This document shows positions 42,308 to 51,196 of a DNA stretch of 64,000 nucleotides, piece by piece; the first letter of the stretch is position 1, and each line of letters opens with the position of its first letter. The position numbers and the translations under genes were made by a program. Source of the stretch: UBA11740 sp035635855. GTDB lineage: Bacteria > Acidobacteriota > Blastocatellia > Pyrinomonadales > Pyrinomonadaceae. Location of the stretch: positions 62,001 through 126,000 of the forward strand of contig DASQAF010000028.1 in NCBI GenBank assembly GCA_035635855.1, in the 5' to 3' direction. The notes under the pieces were generated by a model. It did no database searches. It was not told the origin of the DNA and was given only the letters and a program-made list of their open reading frames with translations.

Positions 42308-43059
42308 TGCTCGTTGATTTCGGCGTCTGATGGACGGAGATAAATCGCGCGCAATTCCCCGGGACTCGTGGTCCGACCGGCGCAATATTCTGCAAGAGCC
42401 AAAACCGCGATCGAACCGGCGAGTTCATCACGGCGAGGCGCAAGCATCCATCCCGTGCTTCGCAAAAGCGACTGCGAATTTCGAACATCCCAGCCGATGC
42501 CCACAGCTTTCGCGCGGTCGCATAATGTGGTCGCGTTTAGATGCGCGCCCTCACCGGCCCAGATAAGACTTTCGTTCGATCCATATTTTTCCACAACGGC
42601 CTCCGGACTGATATGCGCGGCTGTATCCAGCGGGCGCACGTGGTCCGCGTCAACGGAAAACATTTGGGCGAAAACCTCGCCTCGTCCGGCAGGTAAAAGT
42701 GCGACCGTACGGACGGACGTTCCCGCCGCGTGCGCGATTGCCGCAAGCGTGGATACGCCGACACATTGTTTGCCGGCCGCCACGGCAAAAGATTTAATCG
42801 TGGCTATTCCAATTCGCAAACCGGTAAAGCTGCCGGGTCCGGAAGCTGCTGCAAACAGCTCGACCTCGCTGAGCTTTGCCCCGATCGTATTGAGAGCGAC
42901 TTCGACATTCTCGATCAAATCAACTGAATGCGAAGACTCCTTATCGCCGGTTTGCAGATGCAATAGCTCCGCGCCGCGCGCCAACGCGACGCTTCCCGCG
43001 CGGGTCGCAGTGTCGATTGCCAGGATCAGAGGTTCCGAGCTAACTGTTATCCTACTCAC
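42268..43059 (-). CDS. tsaB: tRNA threonylcarbamoyladenosine biosynthesis protein TsaB
   Basis: The 263-residue protein has ILAIDTATRAGSVAL at the N-terminus, HSVDLIENVEVAL near 45, and FAAASGPGSFTGLRIGIATIKS near 67, marks of the ASKHA-fold TsaB. It forms the TsaB-TsaD-TsaE complex that makes the t6A base at position 37 of ANN-decoding tRNAs. I chose the GTG at 43059. No ATG start precedes the conserved domain; a TTG at 43137 would add 26 atypical residues. Divergent from pfkA. Confidence 0.93.
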   Translation of the reverse strand: MSRITVSSEPLILAIDTATRAGSVALARGAELLHLQTGDKESSHSVDLIENVEVALNTIGAKLSEVELFAAASGPGSFTGLRIGIATIKSFAVAAGKQCVGVSTLAAIAHAAGTSVRTVALLPAGRGEVFAQMFSVDADHVRPLDTAAHISPEAVVEKYGSNESLIWAGEGAHLNATTLCDRAKAVGIGWDVRNSQSLLRSTGWMLAPRRDELAGSIAVLALAEYCAGRTTSPGELRAIYLRPSDAEINEQWQSEKSQLPARR

Positions 43060-43176
43060 AAGGTCACTCTCGAAGTCTGCGCACCAGGTGTTCAGAGTTG
43101 CGACTTCAGCCGGGTTTTTGTTTTGAGAAGAACCCAACTAAGGTTGGTACTCTAAACACCTCTATTCACTGCTCGT

Positions 43177-43206
43177 TTGACAGTGACGGTTATCGGGCGC
43201 AATGAT
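43177..43206 (+). promoter_or_regulatory. Candidate sigma-70 promoter for pfkA
   Basis: TTGACA (43177-43182) is a perfect -35 box and AATGAT (43201-43206) matches four of six -10 bases, with 18 bases between them. The pfkA start is 60 bases further on. Confidence 0.45.
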
Positions 43207-43265
43207 CTTAAACCACACAACTGCATCTGGTGCAAAGGACCACGTCAGTTGTTTCTAATGAGAAC

Positions 43266-44297
43266 ATGCGAATAGGAGTCTTAACCGGGGGCGGCGATTG
43301 TCCCGGCTTGAACGCCGCGATTCGCGCGATAGTAAGACGCGCAAACGCTGACGACGTCGAGGTTCTGGGGTTTAGAAACGGCTGGCTTGGTCTGGTCGAT
43401 AATGACTTTATCGAGCTGAACAGAACATCAGTTACGGGGATTCTGCCGCGCGGCGGTACCATTCTCGGCACTTCGCGATTTAACCCGACTAAAGACGACA
43501 GCTCAATCGAGCGTCTGAAAGGAAATTGGCGGACCCACAAGCTGACGGGCTTGGTTGTGGTCGGCGGCGAAGGTTCGCTGTCAGCGGCTCGTGATCTCTG
43601 GCGTGATCACCAGGTTCAGTTGGTGGGCGTCCCCAAAACGATCGACAACGATATTAACGGGACGGACTTTACATTTGGCTTTGACACAGCCGTCTCGATT
43701 GTCACCGATGCCATTGACCGGCTCCATTCAACCGCCGAGTCACATCATCGCGTGATGGTCGTAGAGGTCATGGGCCGCCACACCGGATGGATCGCTGCTT
43801 ACGGAGGGATCGCCGGCGGCGCAGATATCGTTTTGGTGCCCGAACACCCTTTCAGAATCTCTCGAGTGTGCGACGTGTTAATTAACCGCAAGCGAGAAGG
43901 CCGGGCCTTTTCAATCGTCGTGGTAGCCGAAGATGCACATCCCCATCCCGACGAGTCCTTCCTGAGCACAGACCAATGCGATTCGATTTTCCGGCACGAT
44001 CGGTTGGGAGGAATCGGCGAAGTCCTGGCGAATGAGATTGAACGCTGCACCGGTATTCAAACTCGAGTGACAAAGCTCGGGTACGTGCAACGCGGCGGAT
44101 CGCCTACCGCATTCGATCGCATTCTGGCGACCAGATTCGGGATCAAGGCCTACGAAATGGCGCGCCGGGGAGAGTGGGGCCAGATGGCGGCGGTGCGCGG
44201 CAACCGGATAGTGAGCGTGCCGCTTGCGGAAGCTGTCGGAGAGTTGAAGAAGCTCGACGAAGAAATCTATCGCATCGCGGAAGTTTTCTTTGGATAA
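43266..44297 (+). CDS. pfkA: 6-phosphofructokinase
   Basis: The 343-residue protein is a family A phosphofructokinase: IGVLTGGGDCPGLNAAIRA at the N-terminus, PRGGTILGTSRFNP near 61, VVGGEGSLSAA near 99, and VPKTIDNDINGTDFTFGFDTA near 122. It phosphorylates fructose 6-phosphate in glycolysis. The phosphoryl donor is ambiguous: Gly103 favours ATP, while Lys124 is usual in PPi-dependent enzymes. The start is the ATG at 43266 (MRIGVLT), as the preceding codons are non-conserved. It is convergent with the nucleotidyltransferase-like gene that follows. Confidence 0.95.
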   Translation: MRIGVLTGGGDCPGLNAAIRAIVRRANADDVEVLGFRNGWLGLVDNDFIELNRTSVTGILPRGGTILGTSRFNPTKDDSSIERLKGNWRTHKLTGLVVVGGEGSLSAARDLWRDHQVQLVGVPKTIDNDINGTDFTFGFDTAVSIVTDAIDRLHSTAESHHRVMVVEVMGRHTGWIAAYGGIAGGADIVLVPEHPFRISRVCDVLINRKREGRAFSIVVVAEDAHPHPDESFLSTDQCDSIFRHDRLGGIGEVLANEIERCTGIQTRVTKLGYVQRGGSPTAFDRILATRFGIKAYEMARRGEWGQMAAVRGNRIVSVPLAEAVGELKKLDEEIYRIAEVFFG

Positions 44298-44371
44298 GAG
44301 CAGCGGCGCTGGCGCAACACTGTGCGGAAAGGCTTTGCCTTTCGGTCGCAAAGTCGAGATCGCGATCCAGC

Positions 44372-45451
44372 TTACTCGGCCTGACCCGCTTTCAAAGGCC
44401 TTGCCCCAGTCGAGATCCCTTGCGGCAAACGCCAAAAGAATTTCGCTGTGCGCGCGGCCATCTCGCAAAGCTGATAACCAACGCGAGGGTATTTGTTGAA
44501 TTCTCCCCGGACGTTTATTGTGGCCACAATGGGGTTTGGCCAGCGATTGGGGATTTCTCGGACGAAGTCGACGGGGCGGCGGAGGTAACCGGCCATCAGT
44601 GGAAGGGATTCATGAAACTCCCGAAACGGCTTTTCCCATTGCTTGAGCACAGCGGACGCAAGCCAATCGGGAATCTGCCGACTGAGGGCGGCGATTTCCT
44701 CACTTTGAATTTGCGCGTCGACTAACTTGCTTGCCAGGCCGATGGCCGACAGGATCCAGTTGGAGTAACGTTTGTTCCCGCCCAGACATAACTTCCAATC
44801 AAAACTCTCAGGCATGGATTCAAGCAGCAGACCCAAATCGCAGAGCCACATGGGCCGCCACGCGCCGTGCTTCAACAGGTGAACCGCCAATAAAGCGAAA
44901 TGATCTTCAGCGCTGAGGACGCGCACCTCCTGGTCCCCGCATGGCAGCAGCTCTGAACGCCGGAACAGACCTTCCGGATCGCGATCGGCGAGTTCGAAAA
45001 TGCGCCCATGCAAATCGACCCAGCAATCGCGCGCCTCCTCGCTCCGGATGACCTCGAGCGCCGCCGCGTACTCGTCTCGCCCGACGAAAAGATCTATATC
45101 GCCCGAAGGCCGCAATCCGAATTGAGGGTAGAGGCGGCCGATGGCCCATCCCTTGATGAGAATCGGCTCAACACCTGCCATCCTGAACAGGCGAAAAATC
45201 TTCTGAACCTTGGTTTCGTGAGTCTTGGCAAAGAGTACTTGCAGGCGAAACGCCTGATGCATCAACTCCGCGGAAGGAGAGTCGCGCAACTGAGTGGCTC
45301 GAAGGCGCCACCATCCCAGAGCAGCCCCGCCCGAATCGTAAAGCAGCGGCGTAACTTCATCTAATTCTTCTACTGAAAGCGAGAGATCCGAATCTGGCGA
45401 GTCGCGCCAGGCCCCGCGCAAAATGGTGCAAATCAACTCTCCCCGGGTCAT
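44372..45451 (-). CDS. Nucleotidyltransferase-like protein (NTP_transf_5 type)
   Basis: The 359-residue protein has the family core ILIKGWAIGRLYPQ followed by GLRPSGDIDLFV (112-123), with Asp118 and Asp120 as the metal-binding pair of polymerase-beta-like nucleotidyltransferases. The C-terminal half is alpha-helical with no motif that I recognise. Family members occur in polysaccharide loci, but the substrate is not known. It starts at the ATG 45451 and lies only 21 bases after the stop of module B's last gene, so it is probably co-transcribed with the module. Confidence 0.8.
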   Translation of the reverse strand: MTRGELICTILRGAWRDSPDSDLSLSVEELDEVTPLLYDSGGAALGWWRLRATQLRDSPSAELMHQAFRLQVLFAKTHETKVQKIFRLFRMAGVEPILIKGWAIGRLYPQFGLRPSGDIDLFVGRDEYAAALEVIRSEEARDCWVDLHGRIFELADRDPEGLFRRSELLPCGDQEVRVLSAEDHFALLAVHLLKHGAWRPMWLCDLGLLLESMPESFDWKLCLGGNKRYSNWILSAIGLASKLVDAQIQSEEIAALSRQIPDWLASAVLKQWEKPFREFHESLPLMAGYLRRPVDFVREIPNRWPNPIVATINVRGEFNKYPRVGYQLCEMAARTAKFFWRLPQGISTGARPLKAGQAE

Positions 45452-45472
45452 AGTGGATTAATAAGCCGGTCT

Positions 45473-46732
45473 TCACCGAGGCTCAATTTGAAATGAATCG
45501 AGCCAAAGAGATCCGAATGCCGGACACGGGTCATTGGTGCAGTTTTGGCGCGCGACTGAGACCACGATTGCCTGAGTAGTCGCGTTGGTTGTCAGATCCA
45601 GAGCGAACGACCGCCACCCGTTCTTGTCAGGTAAAAGCGGCGGCGATTGTGCCAGCATGAGGCCCTTTGGATCAGAAGCATCCCTGATCGTAATGATTGG
45701 CGCCGCCACTGATACGAAATCTCTGGATAGCGCCGCGAAGCTAATCCGATAATGGGTTTGCGGTTTGACCAGTATCAGTTGCGTGACCAAGGACGTCGCG
45801 GGATTCGAGTTACCGCGAAATTCTACGCGTAGACTCCGTCCGCCGCTCTGGTGTTCGCTGGTGTCCACGGACATTTCGACGTTTGTGATGCTCGGGGCTA
45901 TTTGCCACCCAAAACCGGCTTGTCCTGTGGCCAGCCAGCCTTCAAATCCGCCGTCAAAAAATGCGTTGCCCGAATTTGTAGCCGGCGCGTCGCGCATACG
46001 CGCCCATACCTGGTAAGCGTCGTTGAATGCCCGGGCCTTCAGCAGTTCGTCGAGCAAGCCTTCCGATTTGGCGTCGGAAATTCCTTTGGTCGAAAGAAAC
46101 TGCTGAGCCGCCGCTGCGCCTTGATCATGTTTCGCAAAGAAGAGCGCGAGCGCGAGGCGCGTCGAATCGGTTTCCGGCTGGAGCATCGCGGCAACCTTCG
46201 GTGGATCGCGCTGAGAAAGTCCCCACGCCAGATCAATGATCACCGGCAGAGTGCTTGGGTCGCCGCGCGCCGCTTTTCGGAATTCCACGAATGCTTGATC
46301 GAGCTGGCCCATCCTGAGCAGCAGGTTGCCCAGTTGCCAGCTCGGCTTTGCGTAAGACGGGGCGAGCAAAGCGGATTGCTCAAGCGCGCGCAAAGCTCCT
46401 TCCTGATCCTGATCAGCATCGCGAGTAACGCCCAGGACTAACCACAGATAGTAATCGCGGGGACGCAACTGCACGGCCCGCTCAAACTCAACCTTCGCCC
46501 GTGTGTAGTCTGAAATCCGCTGCAACACGTCACCACGCGCGTAATGGGTTTCGGCGTCGGCGGGAGATAACCTGACGGCCAGATCGGCGCTGCTGGTTTG
46601 GTCACTCAGTCCCGCGTTCTCGCCCGCGGTGCGAGCGATGCCGATACGCGCCGCTTGCCAGATGGCCCAAAGACAGAGGGCCGAACTCAAAATCGCGATA
46701 ATGATTCGTCTGGTGGTGAGGTGAGCGATCAT
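45473..46732 (-). CDS. Membrane-anchored TPR protein with C-terminal jelly-roll-like domain (module B)
   Basis: The 419-residue protein has one membrane span (about 8-27), TPR units (about 60-230, such as AKPSWQLGNLLLRMGQLDQAFVEF), and a C-terminal beta-rich domain (about 256-419), from FFDGGFEGWLATGQAGFGWQI to CPAFGSLWLDSFQIEP. It matches module A's protein in length, order and sequence blocks, so they are paralogs. The jelly-roll resembles CBM4/9-type carbohydrate-binding folds. I infer a periplasmic glycan-binding adaptor that works with the ligase-like protein. Its promoter may lie in the spacer, since a terminator precedes it. Confidence 0.8.
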   Translation of the reverse strand: MIAHLTTRRIIIAILSSALCLWAIWQAARIGIARTAGENAGLSDQTSSADLAVRLSPADAETHYARGDVLQRISDYTRAKVEFERAVQLRPRDYYLWLVLGVTRDADQDQEGALRALEQSALLAPSYAKPSWQLGNLLLRMGQLDQAFVEFRKAARGDPSTLPVIIDLAWGLSQRDPPKVAAMLQPETDSTRLALALFFAKHDQGAAAAQQFLSTKGISDAKSEGLLDELLKARAFNDAYQVWARMRDAPATNSGNAFFDGGFEGWLATGQAGFGWQIAPSITNVEMSVDTSEHQSGGRSLRVEFRGNSNPATSLVTQLILVKPQTHYRISFAALSRDFVSVAAPIITIRDASDPKGLMLAQSPPLLPDKNGWRSFALDLTTNATTQAIVVSVARQNCTNDPCPAFGSLWLDSFQIEPR

Positions 46733-46777
46733 TTGGAGGTACGGTCCACTAAATCCTTAGTTGTAAACCAGGGGCGC

Positions 46778-46811
46778 AAAAAAGCCAGCCCTCCATGACA
46801 GAGGGCCGGCT
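46778..46811 (-). terminator. Terminator after the FecR-like gene of module B
   Basis: On the minus strand AGCCGGCCCTC pairs with GAGGGCTGGCT and is followed by TTTTTTGCG. It has the same place relative to its neighbours as the terminator at 25803-25845 in module A. Confidence 0.85.
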
Positions 46812-46840
46812 AATGTTAATTCAGGATGATGTTGCGCTGG

Positions 46841-47440
46841 TTATTGGGACGGGCTTGAGTTTCCGCCGCGAGCCAAAATAAACGCCAGGATTACTCCGCC
46901 ACCTATTCCCGCGCCAACGGCGCCTTCTTCAGCGCCAGTAAGTCCGCCACCAGCAGGGAAATCACCCAACTGACCGTTCGGCAGAAGACAGCCGCCCGCT
47001 TGCTTTTTCCTCGGGTTGGTCGCATCGGTAACCGTATCCGTAGAAACATCAGCCTCGCCGAAGGCCTGGGCTCTTTTCTTAGCCCTGGCGCAGCCGCGAA
47101 TGAGCTTGACATGAACGTTTCCTTGCGCGTCGAAAGTCAATTCGATTTTCGAATTGGGTCCCACTTCCACGGTGCCGGCAGCGCCGAGATCGATAGTAGC
47201 GCTGACCTGATCCGGCGTCTCAATCGTGGTGCCGGTAAGAAGCGTCGTGCCGGTGCCGGCATCGTTGCCATTAATTTTAACGGGCTGATTGTTCTTCGTG
47301 TGTAGCGTTGCCGTTATCGCACGTTGCGGCACGGGCGCGGTCGTTGCGTCAGGCAGCCCGGCTCGCACGTATACCTGCGACAATGCAAAAGCCAGAAACG
47401 CCGCCAGCGCCATCATGGCCTTTCTTTTTCTGGTAGCCAT
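46841..47440 (-). CDS. FecR-like secreted protein with C-terminal membrane segment and SPS tail (module B)
   Basis: The 199-residue protein has a signal peptide (about 1-27). A FecR-like core with QPVKINGNDAGTGTTLL, TTIETPDQVSATIDLG, PNSKIELTFDAQGNV and RGCA follows. Then come a low-complexity part with Gly/Ala, a hydrophobic segment (VGAGIGGGVILAFILA) and the tail RGGNSSPSQ, a shorter form of the NPSPSGP tail of the two other copies. A GAGGGAG site precedes the ATG. It is third in module B, after the ligase-like and large TPR genes. Confidence 0.75.
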   Translation of the reverse strand: MATRKRKAMMALAAFLAFALSQVYVRAGLPDATTAPVPQRAITATLHTKNNQPVKINGNDAGTGTTLLTGTTIETPDQVSATIDLGAAGTVEVGPNSKIELTFDAQGNVHVKLIRGCARAKKRAQAFGEADVSTDTVTDATNPRKKQAGGCLLPNGQLGDFPAGGGLTGAEEGAVGAGIGGGVILAFILARGGNSSPSQ

Positions 47441-47634
47441 CGTGGTTACTCCCTCTTTTGGTTCATCCCAAGCTGCGAATGTTGTACGGCTGAATTTGCG
47501 ACCGAAGTTTACTGCCGTTGGAGCCTCACGTCAATGGATTTCTCGACGGTGAGGCTGGGTATGTTTAGAGTTCAAGCTGTAGTGGACTGACAAAATGAGA
47601 CAGTCAGTTAAGCCAGTAAAGGTTGAAATCTAAA

Positions 47635-49533
47635 CTATTTTTTGACCGCGTTATATAGCTTTTGAGCGAGCTGGGGATCGAGCTTCTGGAGAATGGCGAA
47701 GTCGTGCGTCACGCCTTCCTTGTCGCCGAGGCTGGCGTAGACCAGCCCGCGACTGAAGTGGGCCAGCGCATGAGTTGGCTTCAACTTGATTGCCTGGTTC
47801 AGAGCTGCCAAAGCCTCCTGATACTTGCCGGCCTTATAGTATGCGTTGCCAAGATTGTAGAACGCTTCGACGTTGCCGGGGTTCATGGATGCGGTTTTTT
47901 TGAAGGCCTCAGCAGCAACGTCAAACTGTCCCGCGCGAAAGCTTGCCACTCCAAGATTGAAATAGGCCTCTTCGTAGTCCGGCTTTAGCTCGGTCGCACG
48001 TTTGAACGAGGCAGCCGACTCGGCAAAGCGGCCGACGTTGAAGTAGGCCTTACCGAGATTGTAATGCGCCACGACGTAATCCGGTTTTGATTCAACTGCC
48101 CGCTTCAGTAACTCCACCGCTTCGGCGGATTGGCCGGTCTTGTCATAGACGTAACCGAGTCCGTTAAGCGCCTTGGCGTACTTCGGATTTAGCTTGATTG
48201 CAGTTTGATACGCGGCGATCGCCTCGGGCTCGTGGCCGAGTTTGTCTTCCGCGAAAGCGAGATTGTTAAAGACAGAAGCCAGGTCGGGCTTCAAACGGGC
48301 CGCCTCTCTGAAGGCGGTCACTGCCTCTTCAATTCGTCCCAGGTTCGTTAAAGCGATGCCCAAATTGTTCTGCGCTTCGCCATAGTCCGCTTTGTTCCTG
48401 ATGGCTTGCTGATAGGCATCGGCAGCTTCCTTAAATTTGGCCTGCATCAAATACGAGTTGCCGAGATTGTATTGCGCGTCGGCAAACTTTGGATTCAGCT
48501 TGACGGCCTGCTGAAACGCTGACGCCGCCGGGCCATATTGTTCCAGTGCGTATTGCGCTGCGCCTAGATTATTCTGAGTTTCCGCATCGTCCGGCTTCAG
48601 GCGCAATGACTGAGTAAATGCGTCTACGGCGTCTTTGTACTTACCGGCCTTGTACGAGGCCGCGCCCAGGTTGTTATAGGCGAACGCATCGGAAGGACTA
48701 AGCTGAATGACCTTGCGGAGCGCTGTGATGGAATCTTCATAGCGCGACAGGCGATCGTAAGCAAAAGCGAGGTTGTTGTAAGCATTGACGTTTTCGGGCT
48801 GAAGCTTGACCAGAGATTCGTACGCCTTCGCGGCTTCTTCGTATCGACCCAGACCGAGATAGGTATCGCCGAGCGCGTTGAGCGCCTCGGGCCAATTCGG
48901 TTTCAGCACAATCGCCCGATTTAAAGCGGCGGCGGCCTCTTCATATCTTTCGGTCGCGTTGAGGGCAATGCCGAGATTGAAATAACTTTCGGCGTCGTCC
49001 GCTTTCGCCTTTACCGCTGCCTGGAAAGCATCAATCGCTTCTTTGTTTTGATTCAGCGCGAGATAAGCCGCGCCCAGATTGTTATAGGTCAGCGCATCCT
49101 TCGGTTTGAAGGAGAGGGCTTTCTTATAAGCTTCGACGGCTTTCGCGTACTGACCGGCGTCATAGAAAGCATTTCCCTCGTTGTTAGCCGTCTCAGACTT
49201 CTCGTCGTTTGAAGGTTCCTTCGGGGTATTCTCAGGTTCCGGCACACCGGTCTGACGCGGCGGTCTTGGCGGCCTATTGCGCGCGATCTCGATCGGTTCG
49301 GGAGGTTTGCGTGCGACCCGATGCTTTACAATCAGCGAGCTGGCGCCGCCGGCCAAATCGCGCACTCGCGGCGGCCGCTTAAAGACCACCGACGCGCCGC
49401 CGATGATGTCCTGCCCGACCAGCGAGCTGGCACCCCCGGCAATGTCCTGAGGCCAGCCGAAAAGGCTGTTGCCCAGCGCCGCGAGCGCCAACCATAGCGC
49501 CACGCTGCCCAGATTATTCGTGCGCTTTTTCAA
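47635..49533 (-). CDS. Secreted or membrane-linked TPR protein with about 14 repeats and N-terminal GGAS triplet
   Basis: The 632-residue protein begins with a hydrophobic helix (about 10-24), then three copies of a D(I/L)(A/I)GGAS(S/V)(L/V) motif at 30-39, 42-51 and 59-68. A proline/basic linker follows. From about 115 to 620 comes a near-continuous series of TPR units (AxxxxNLGxAxxxxGxxxEA), roughly 14 in number. TPR superhelices bind peptides or partner proteins. It is the second gene of module B, 95 bases after the ligase-like gene; module A lacks it. The start is TTG 49533. The role of the GGAS copies is unknown. Confidence 0.82.
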   Translation of the reverse strand: MKKRTNNLGSVALWLALAALGNSLFGWPQDIAGGASSLVGQDIIGGASVVFKRPPRVRDLAGGASSLIVKHRVARKPPEPIEIARNRPPRPPRQTGVPEPENTPKEPSNDEKSETANNEGNAFYDAGQYAKAVEAYKKALSFKPKDALTYNNLGAAYLALNQNKEAIDAFQAAVKAKADDAESYFNLGIALNATERYEEAAAALNRAIVLKPNWPEALNALGDTYLGLGRYEEAAKAYESLVKLQPENVNAYNNLAFAYDRLSRYEDSITALRKVIQLSPSDAFAYNNLGAASYKAGKYKDAVDAFTQSLRLKPDDAETQNNLGAAQYALEQYGPAASAFQQAVKLNPKFADAQYNLGNSYLMQAKFKEAADAYQQAIRNKADYGEAQNNLGIALTNLGRIEEAVTAFREAARLKPDLASVFNNLAFAEDKLGHEPEAIAAYQTAIKLNPKYAKALNGLGYVYDKTGQSAEAVELLKRAVESKPDYVVAHYNLGKAYFNVGRFAESAASFKRATELKPDYEEAYFNLGVASFRAGQFDVAAEAFKKTASMNPGNVEAFYNLGNAYYKAGKYQEALAALNQAIKLKPTHALAHFSRGLVYASLGDKEGVTHDFAILQKLDPQLAQKLYNAVKK

Positions 49534-49627
49534 ATCAGACGTTCCCAGCGAGATTTCAATCGCATCTTCCCTACCTGAACGCCAGCGTTAGATGCTCTTG
49601 CATCGTGATTCGATATTCCGGTGGCCG

Positions 49628-51079
49628 TCAAACCTGGCTGCGCTTGACGCGAAGGCGGCTTGCCTTCGGAATCGGAGCGATACTGATAATCGCCAGCAAA
49701 GCCATAAACACCAGCGCGTTCACGGTGATGTGCAATCCAAAATCCACTATGCTATGCACGCCAACGCCTGCCAGACCTACAATCGCGCCCAAGGTGGCTG
49801 CCCTCTGAAATCCCTCGTTCGTACGTACGCTCCGGCGCGCCTGCTTAACCAGGACCACTGCAAACCAGACCAATAGCGCCGCTCCCAGAAGGCCGCCGCT
49901 GGACAGTAACTCCAAATAATCATTGTGCGCCTGCTGCGGCGTGGTTACGCCGGATGCCTGATGATACGTAGGAAACTCGGCCCAATAACCACCCAGCCCC
50001 GCGCCCACGATCGGATGCGCCTTGAACATTTGCCAACTCGCTTGCCAAATGTCGCGCCGCCGCGAGCCTTCATGCAACTCCGTGCGATCGAGGGTCGTCA
50101 TTTCCGCGGCCGCGCTTTCCACTCCAGTAGCCAATTGATCACCGGCGAGCCAGATGATGCCGAAAACAATAATTCCGAGTAAGGCGGTGGCCATGATCCC
50201 CTTGACGGCGATCGAACGCGTCCAGGCAAACCGATCCGATTGGCTTTCCACGCTGCCGGCTTTCCTGACTCTCCTTGAATTAACGAATAGCAGTGCCGCA
50301 AAGATAATTTGCGCGGCCATCGCCATCAACCCGCCGCGGGACACGGACAGCACCAGGGCCGCCCACATAGCGAGCAACGCCGACAGGTAAAGCGGGATAC
50401 GCTCCCGGCGTTTGCCTCTCATGAACGCTACGCCGACAACCAGGCCCATCGCCATCTCCATCAGAAAGGGAAAATGATTCTTGTTGATAAATTGTCCATA
50501 ACCCATCGCCGGCCTCAGTTTGGATAGAACGAAACCCGGTGAGTGCTGCATGGCCTGACGCGCGATACCGAATAAGGCGCTGATGACTGCGACGCCGATA
50601 ATCGTGTGAATCAGGACCGTCAATCTTTTGCGGCTGGTAGTAAAACGAATCAGCAGCAAGGCCACTAAAATCAGCGCCGAGACTCTGAAAACAAAAACCC
50701 AACTCTCGAAAGGATCGGCACTCAAAGAGTACCCGACCTTGCTGCCGGCCAAATCAATTTTCCACCACACCACGCTTTGTAGCGCCGCCAGGACCATCAG
50801 GGCGAAGATCGGGAACAACAGGCGCGTATTGCCAACTCTCCATGAACCGGCCAGCAAGCCATGTACGATCCACAACAGCGTCAAGAGGAAGACCGCACAC
50901 TCGAATGCTGATAGGGACCAGGCGTGGACGGTGCCGTATGGAATTGCGGTAAGCGCGATTAAAGCAATCAACCCGTAGAAGACAACGCGGTCAAGCACCA
51001 CAAGGACTCTACTGGTTTCGATCGCGGAGCCGGCGGTCGCGCGTGCAATGGTCGCGGTTAGACTAAACGAGGTGTCCAA
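49628..51079 (-). CDS. O-antigen ligase/polymerase-like membrane protein (module B)
   Basis: The 483-residue protein has about twelve membrane spans, the block GQFINKNHFPFLMEMAMG near 195, SVSRGGLMAMAAQ near 240 and the Wzy_C-type HPIVGAGLGGYW and TPQQAHNDYLELLSSGGLLG near 385 with the conserved His. It is a paralog of module A's ligase-like protein. Known members transfer undecaprenyl-linked glycan to lipid A-core, protein or a growing chain. It starts at TTG 51079 and heads module B. An inverted repeat lies directly upstream. Confidence 0.9.
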   Translation of the reverse strand: MDTSFSLTATIARATAGSAIETSRVLVVLDRVVFYGLIALIALTAIPYGTVHAWSLSAFECAVFLLTLLWIVHGLLAGSWRVGNTRLLFPIFALMVLAALQSVVWWKIDLAGSKVGYSLSADPFESWVFVFRVSALILVALLLIRFTTSRKRLTVLIHTIIGVAVISALFGIARQAMQHSPGFVLSKLRPAMGYGQFINKNHFPFLMEMAMGLVVGVAFMRGKRRERIPLYLSALLAMWAALVLSVSRGGLMAMAAQIIFAALLFVNSRRVRKAGSVESQSDRFAWTRSIAVKGIMATALLGIIVFGIIWLAGDQLATGVESAAAEMTTLDRTELHEGSRRRDIWQASWQMFKAHPIVGAGLGGYWAEFPTYHQASGVTTPQQAHNDYLELLSSGGLLGAALLVWFAVVLVKQARRSVRTNEGFQRAATLGAIVGLAGVGVHSIVDFGLHITVNALVFMALLAIISIAPIPKASRLRVKRSQV

Positions 51080-51121
51080 TTTTTTCCGGCGAAGTGTTAA
51101 GGGATGAGATTCATGTTTCAG

Positions 51122-51188
51122 TGTCAGAAGCCCGACCGTAAGGCAGGGCTGTATCCAGGCATGCCCTACCTCACGGTCGGGTTTGACA
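51122..51188. repeat. Long imperfect inverted repeat (REP-like) upstream of module B
   Basis: TGTCAGAAGCCCGACCGTAAGGCAGGGC at 51122-51149 pairs with the reverse complement of GCCCTACCTCACGGTCGGGTTTGACA (51163-51188), leaving 13 bases in the loop. Arms are 26-28 bases with few mismatches. The form suits a REP-like or small mobile palindrome, and the hairpin in RNA could also slow or stop transcription between the WecA-type gene and module B. Confidence 0.8.
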
Positions 51189-51196
51189 ATTTGGTT

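Noticed and set aside
42368..43126. Plus-strand frame of 252 codons
   Set aside because: Opposite strand of tsaB; serine/alanine-rich shadow.
48000..49200. CRISPR-like regular repeats
   Set aside because: The periodic signal comes from TPR-coding repeats of about 102 bases, not from short identical repeats with unique spacers. No CRISPR array or cas gene is seen in the window.
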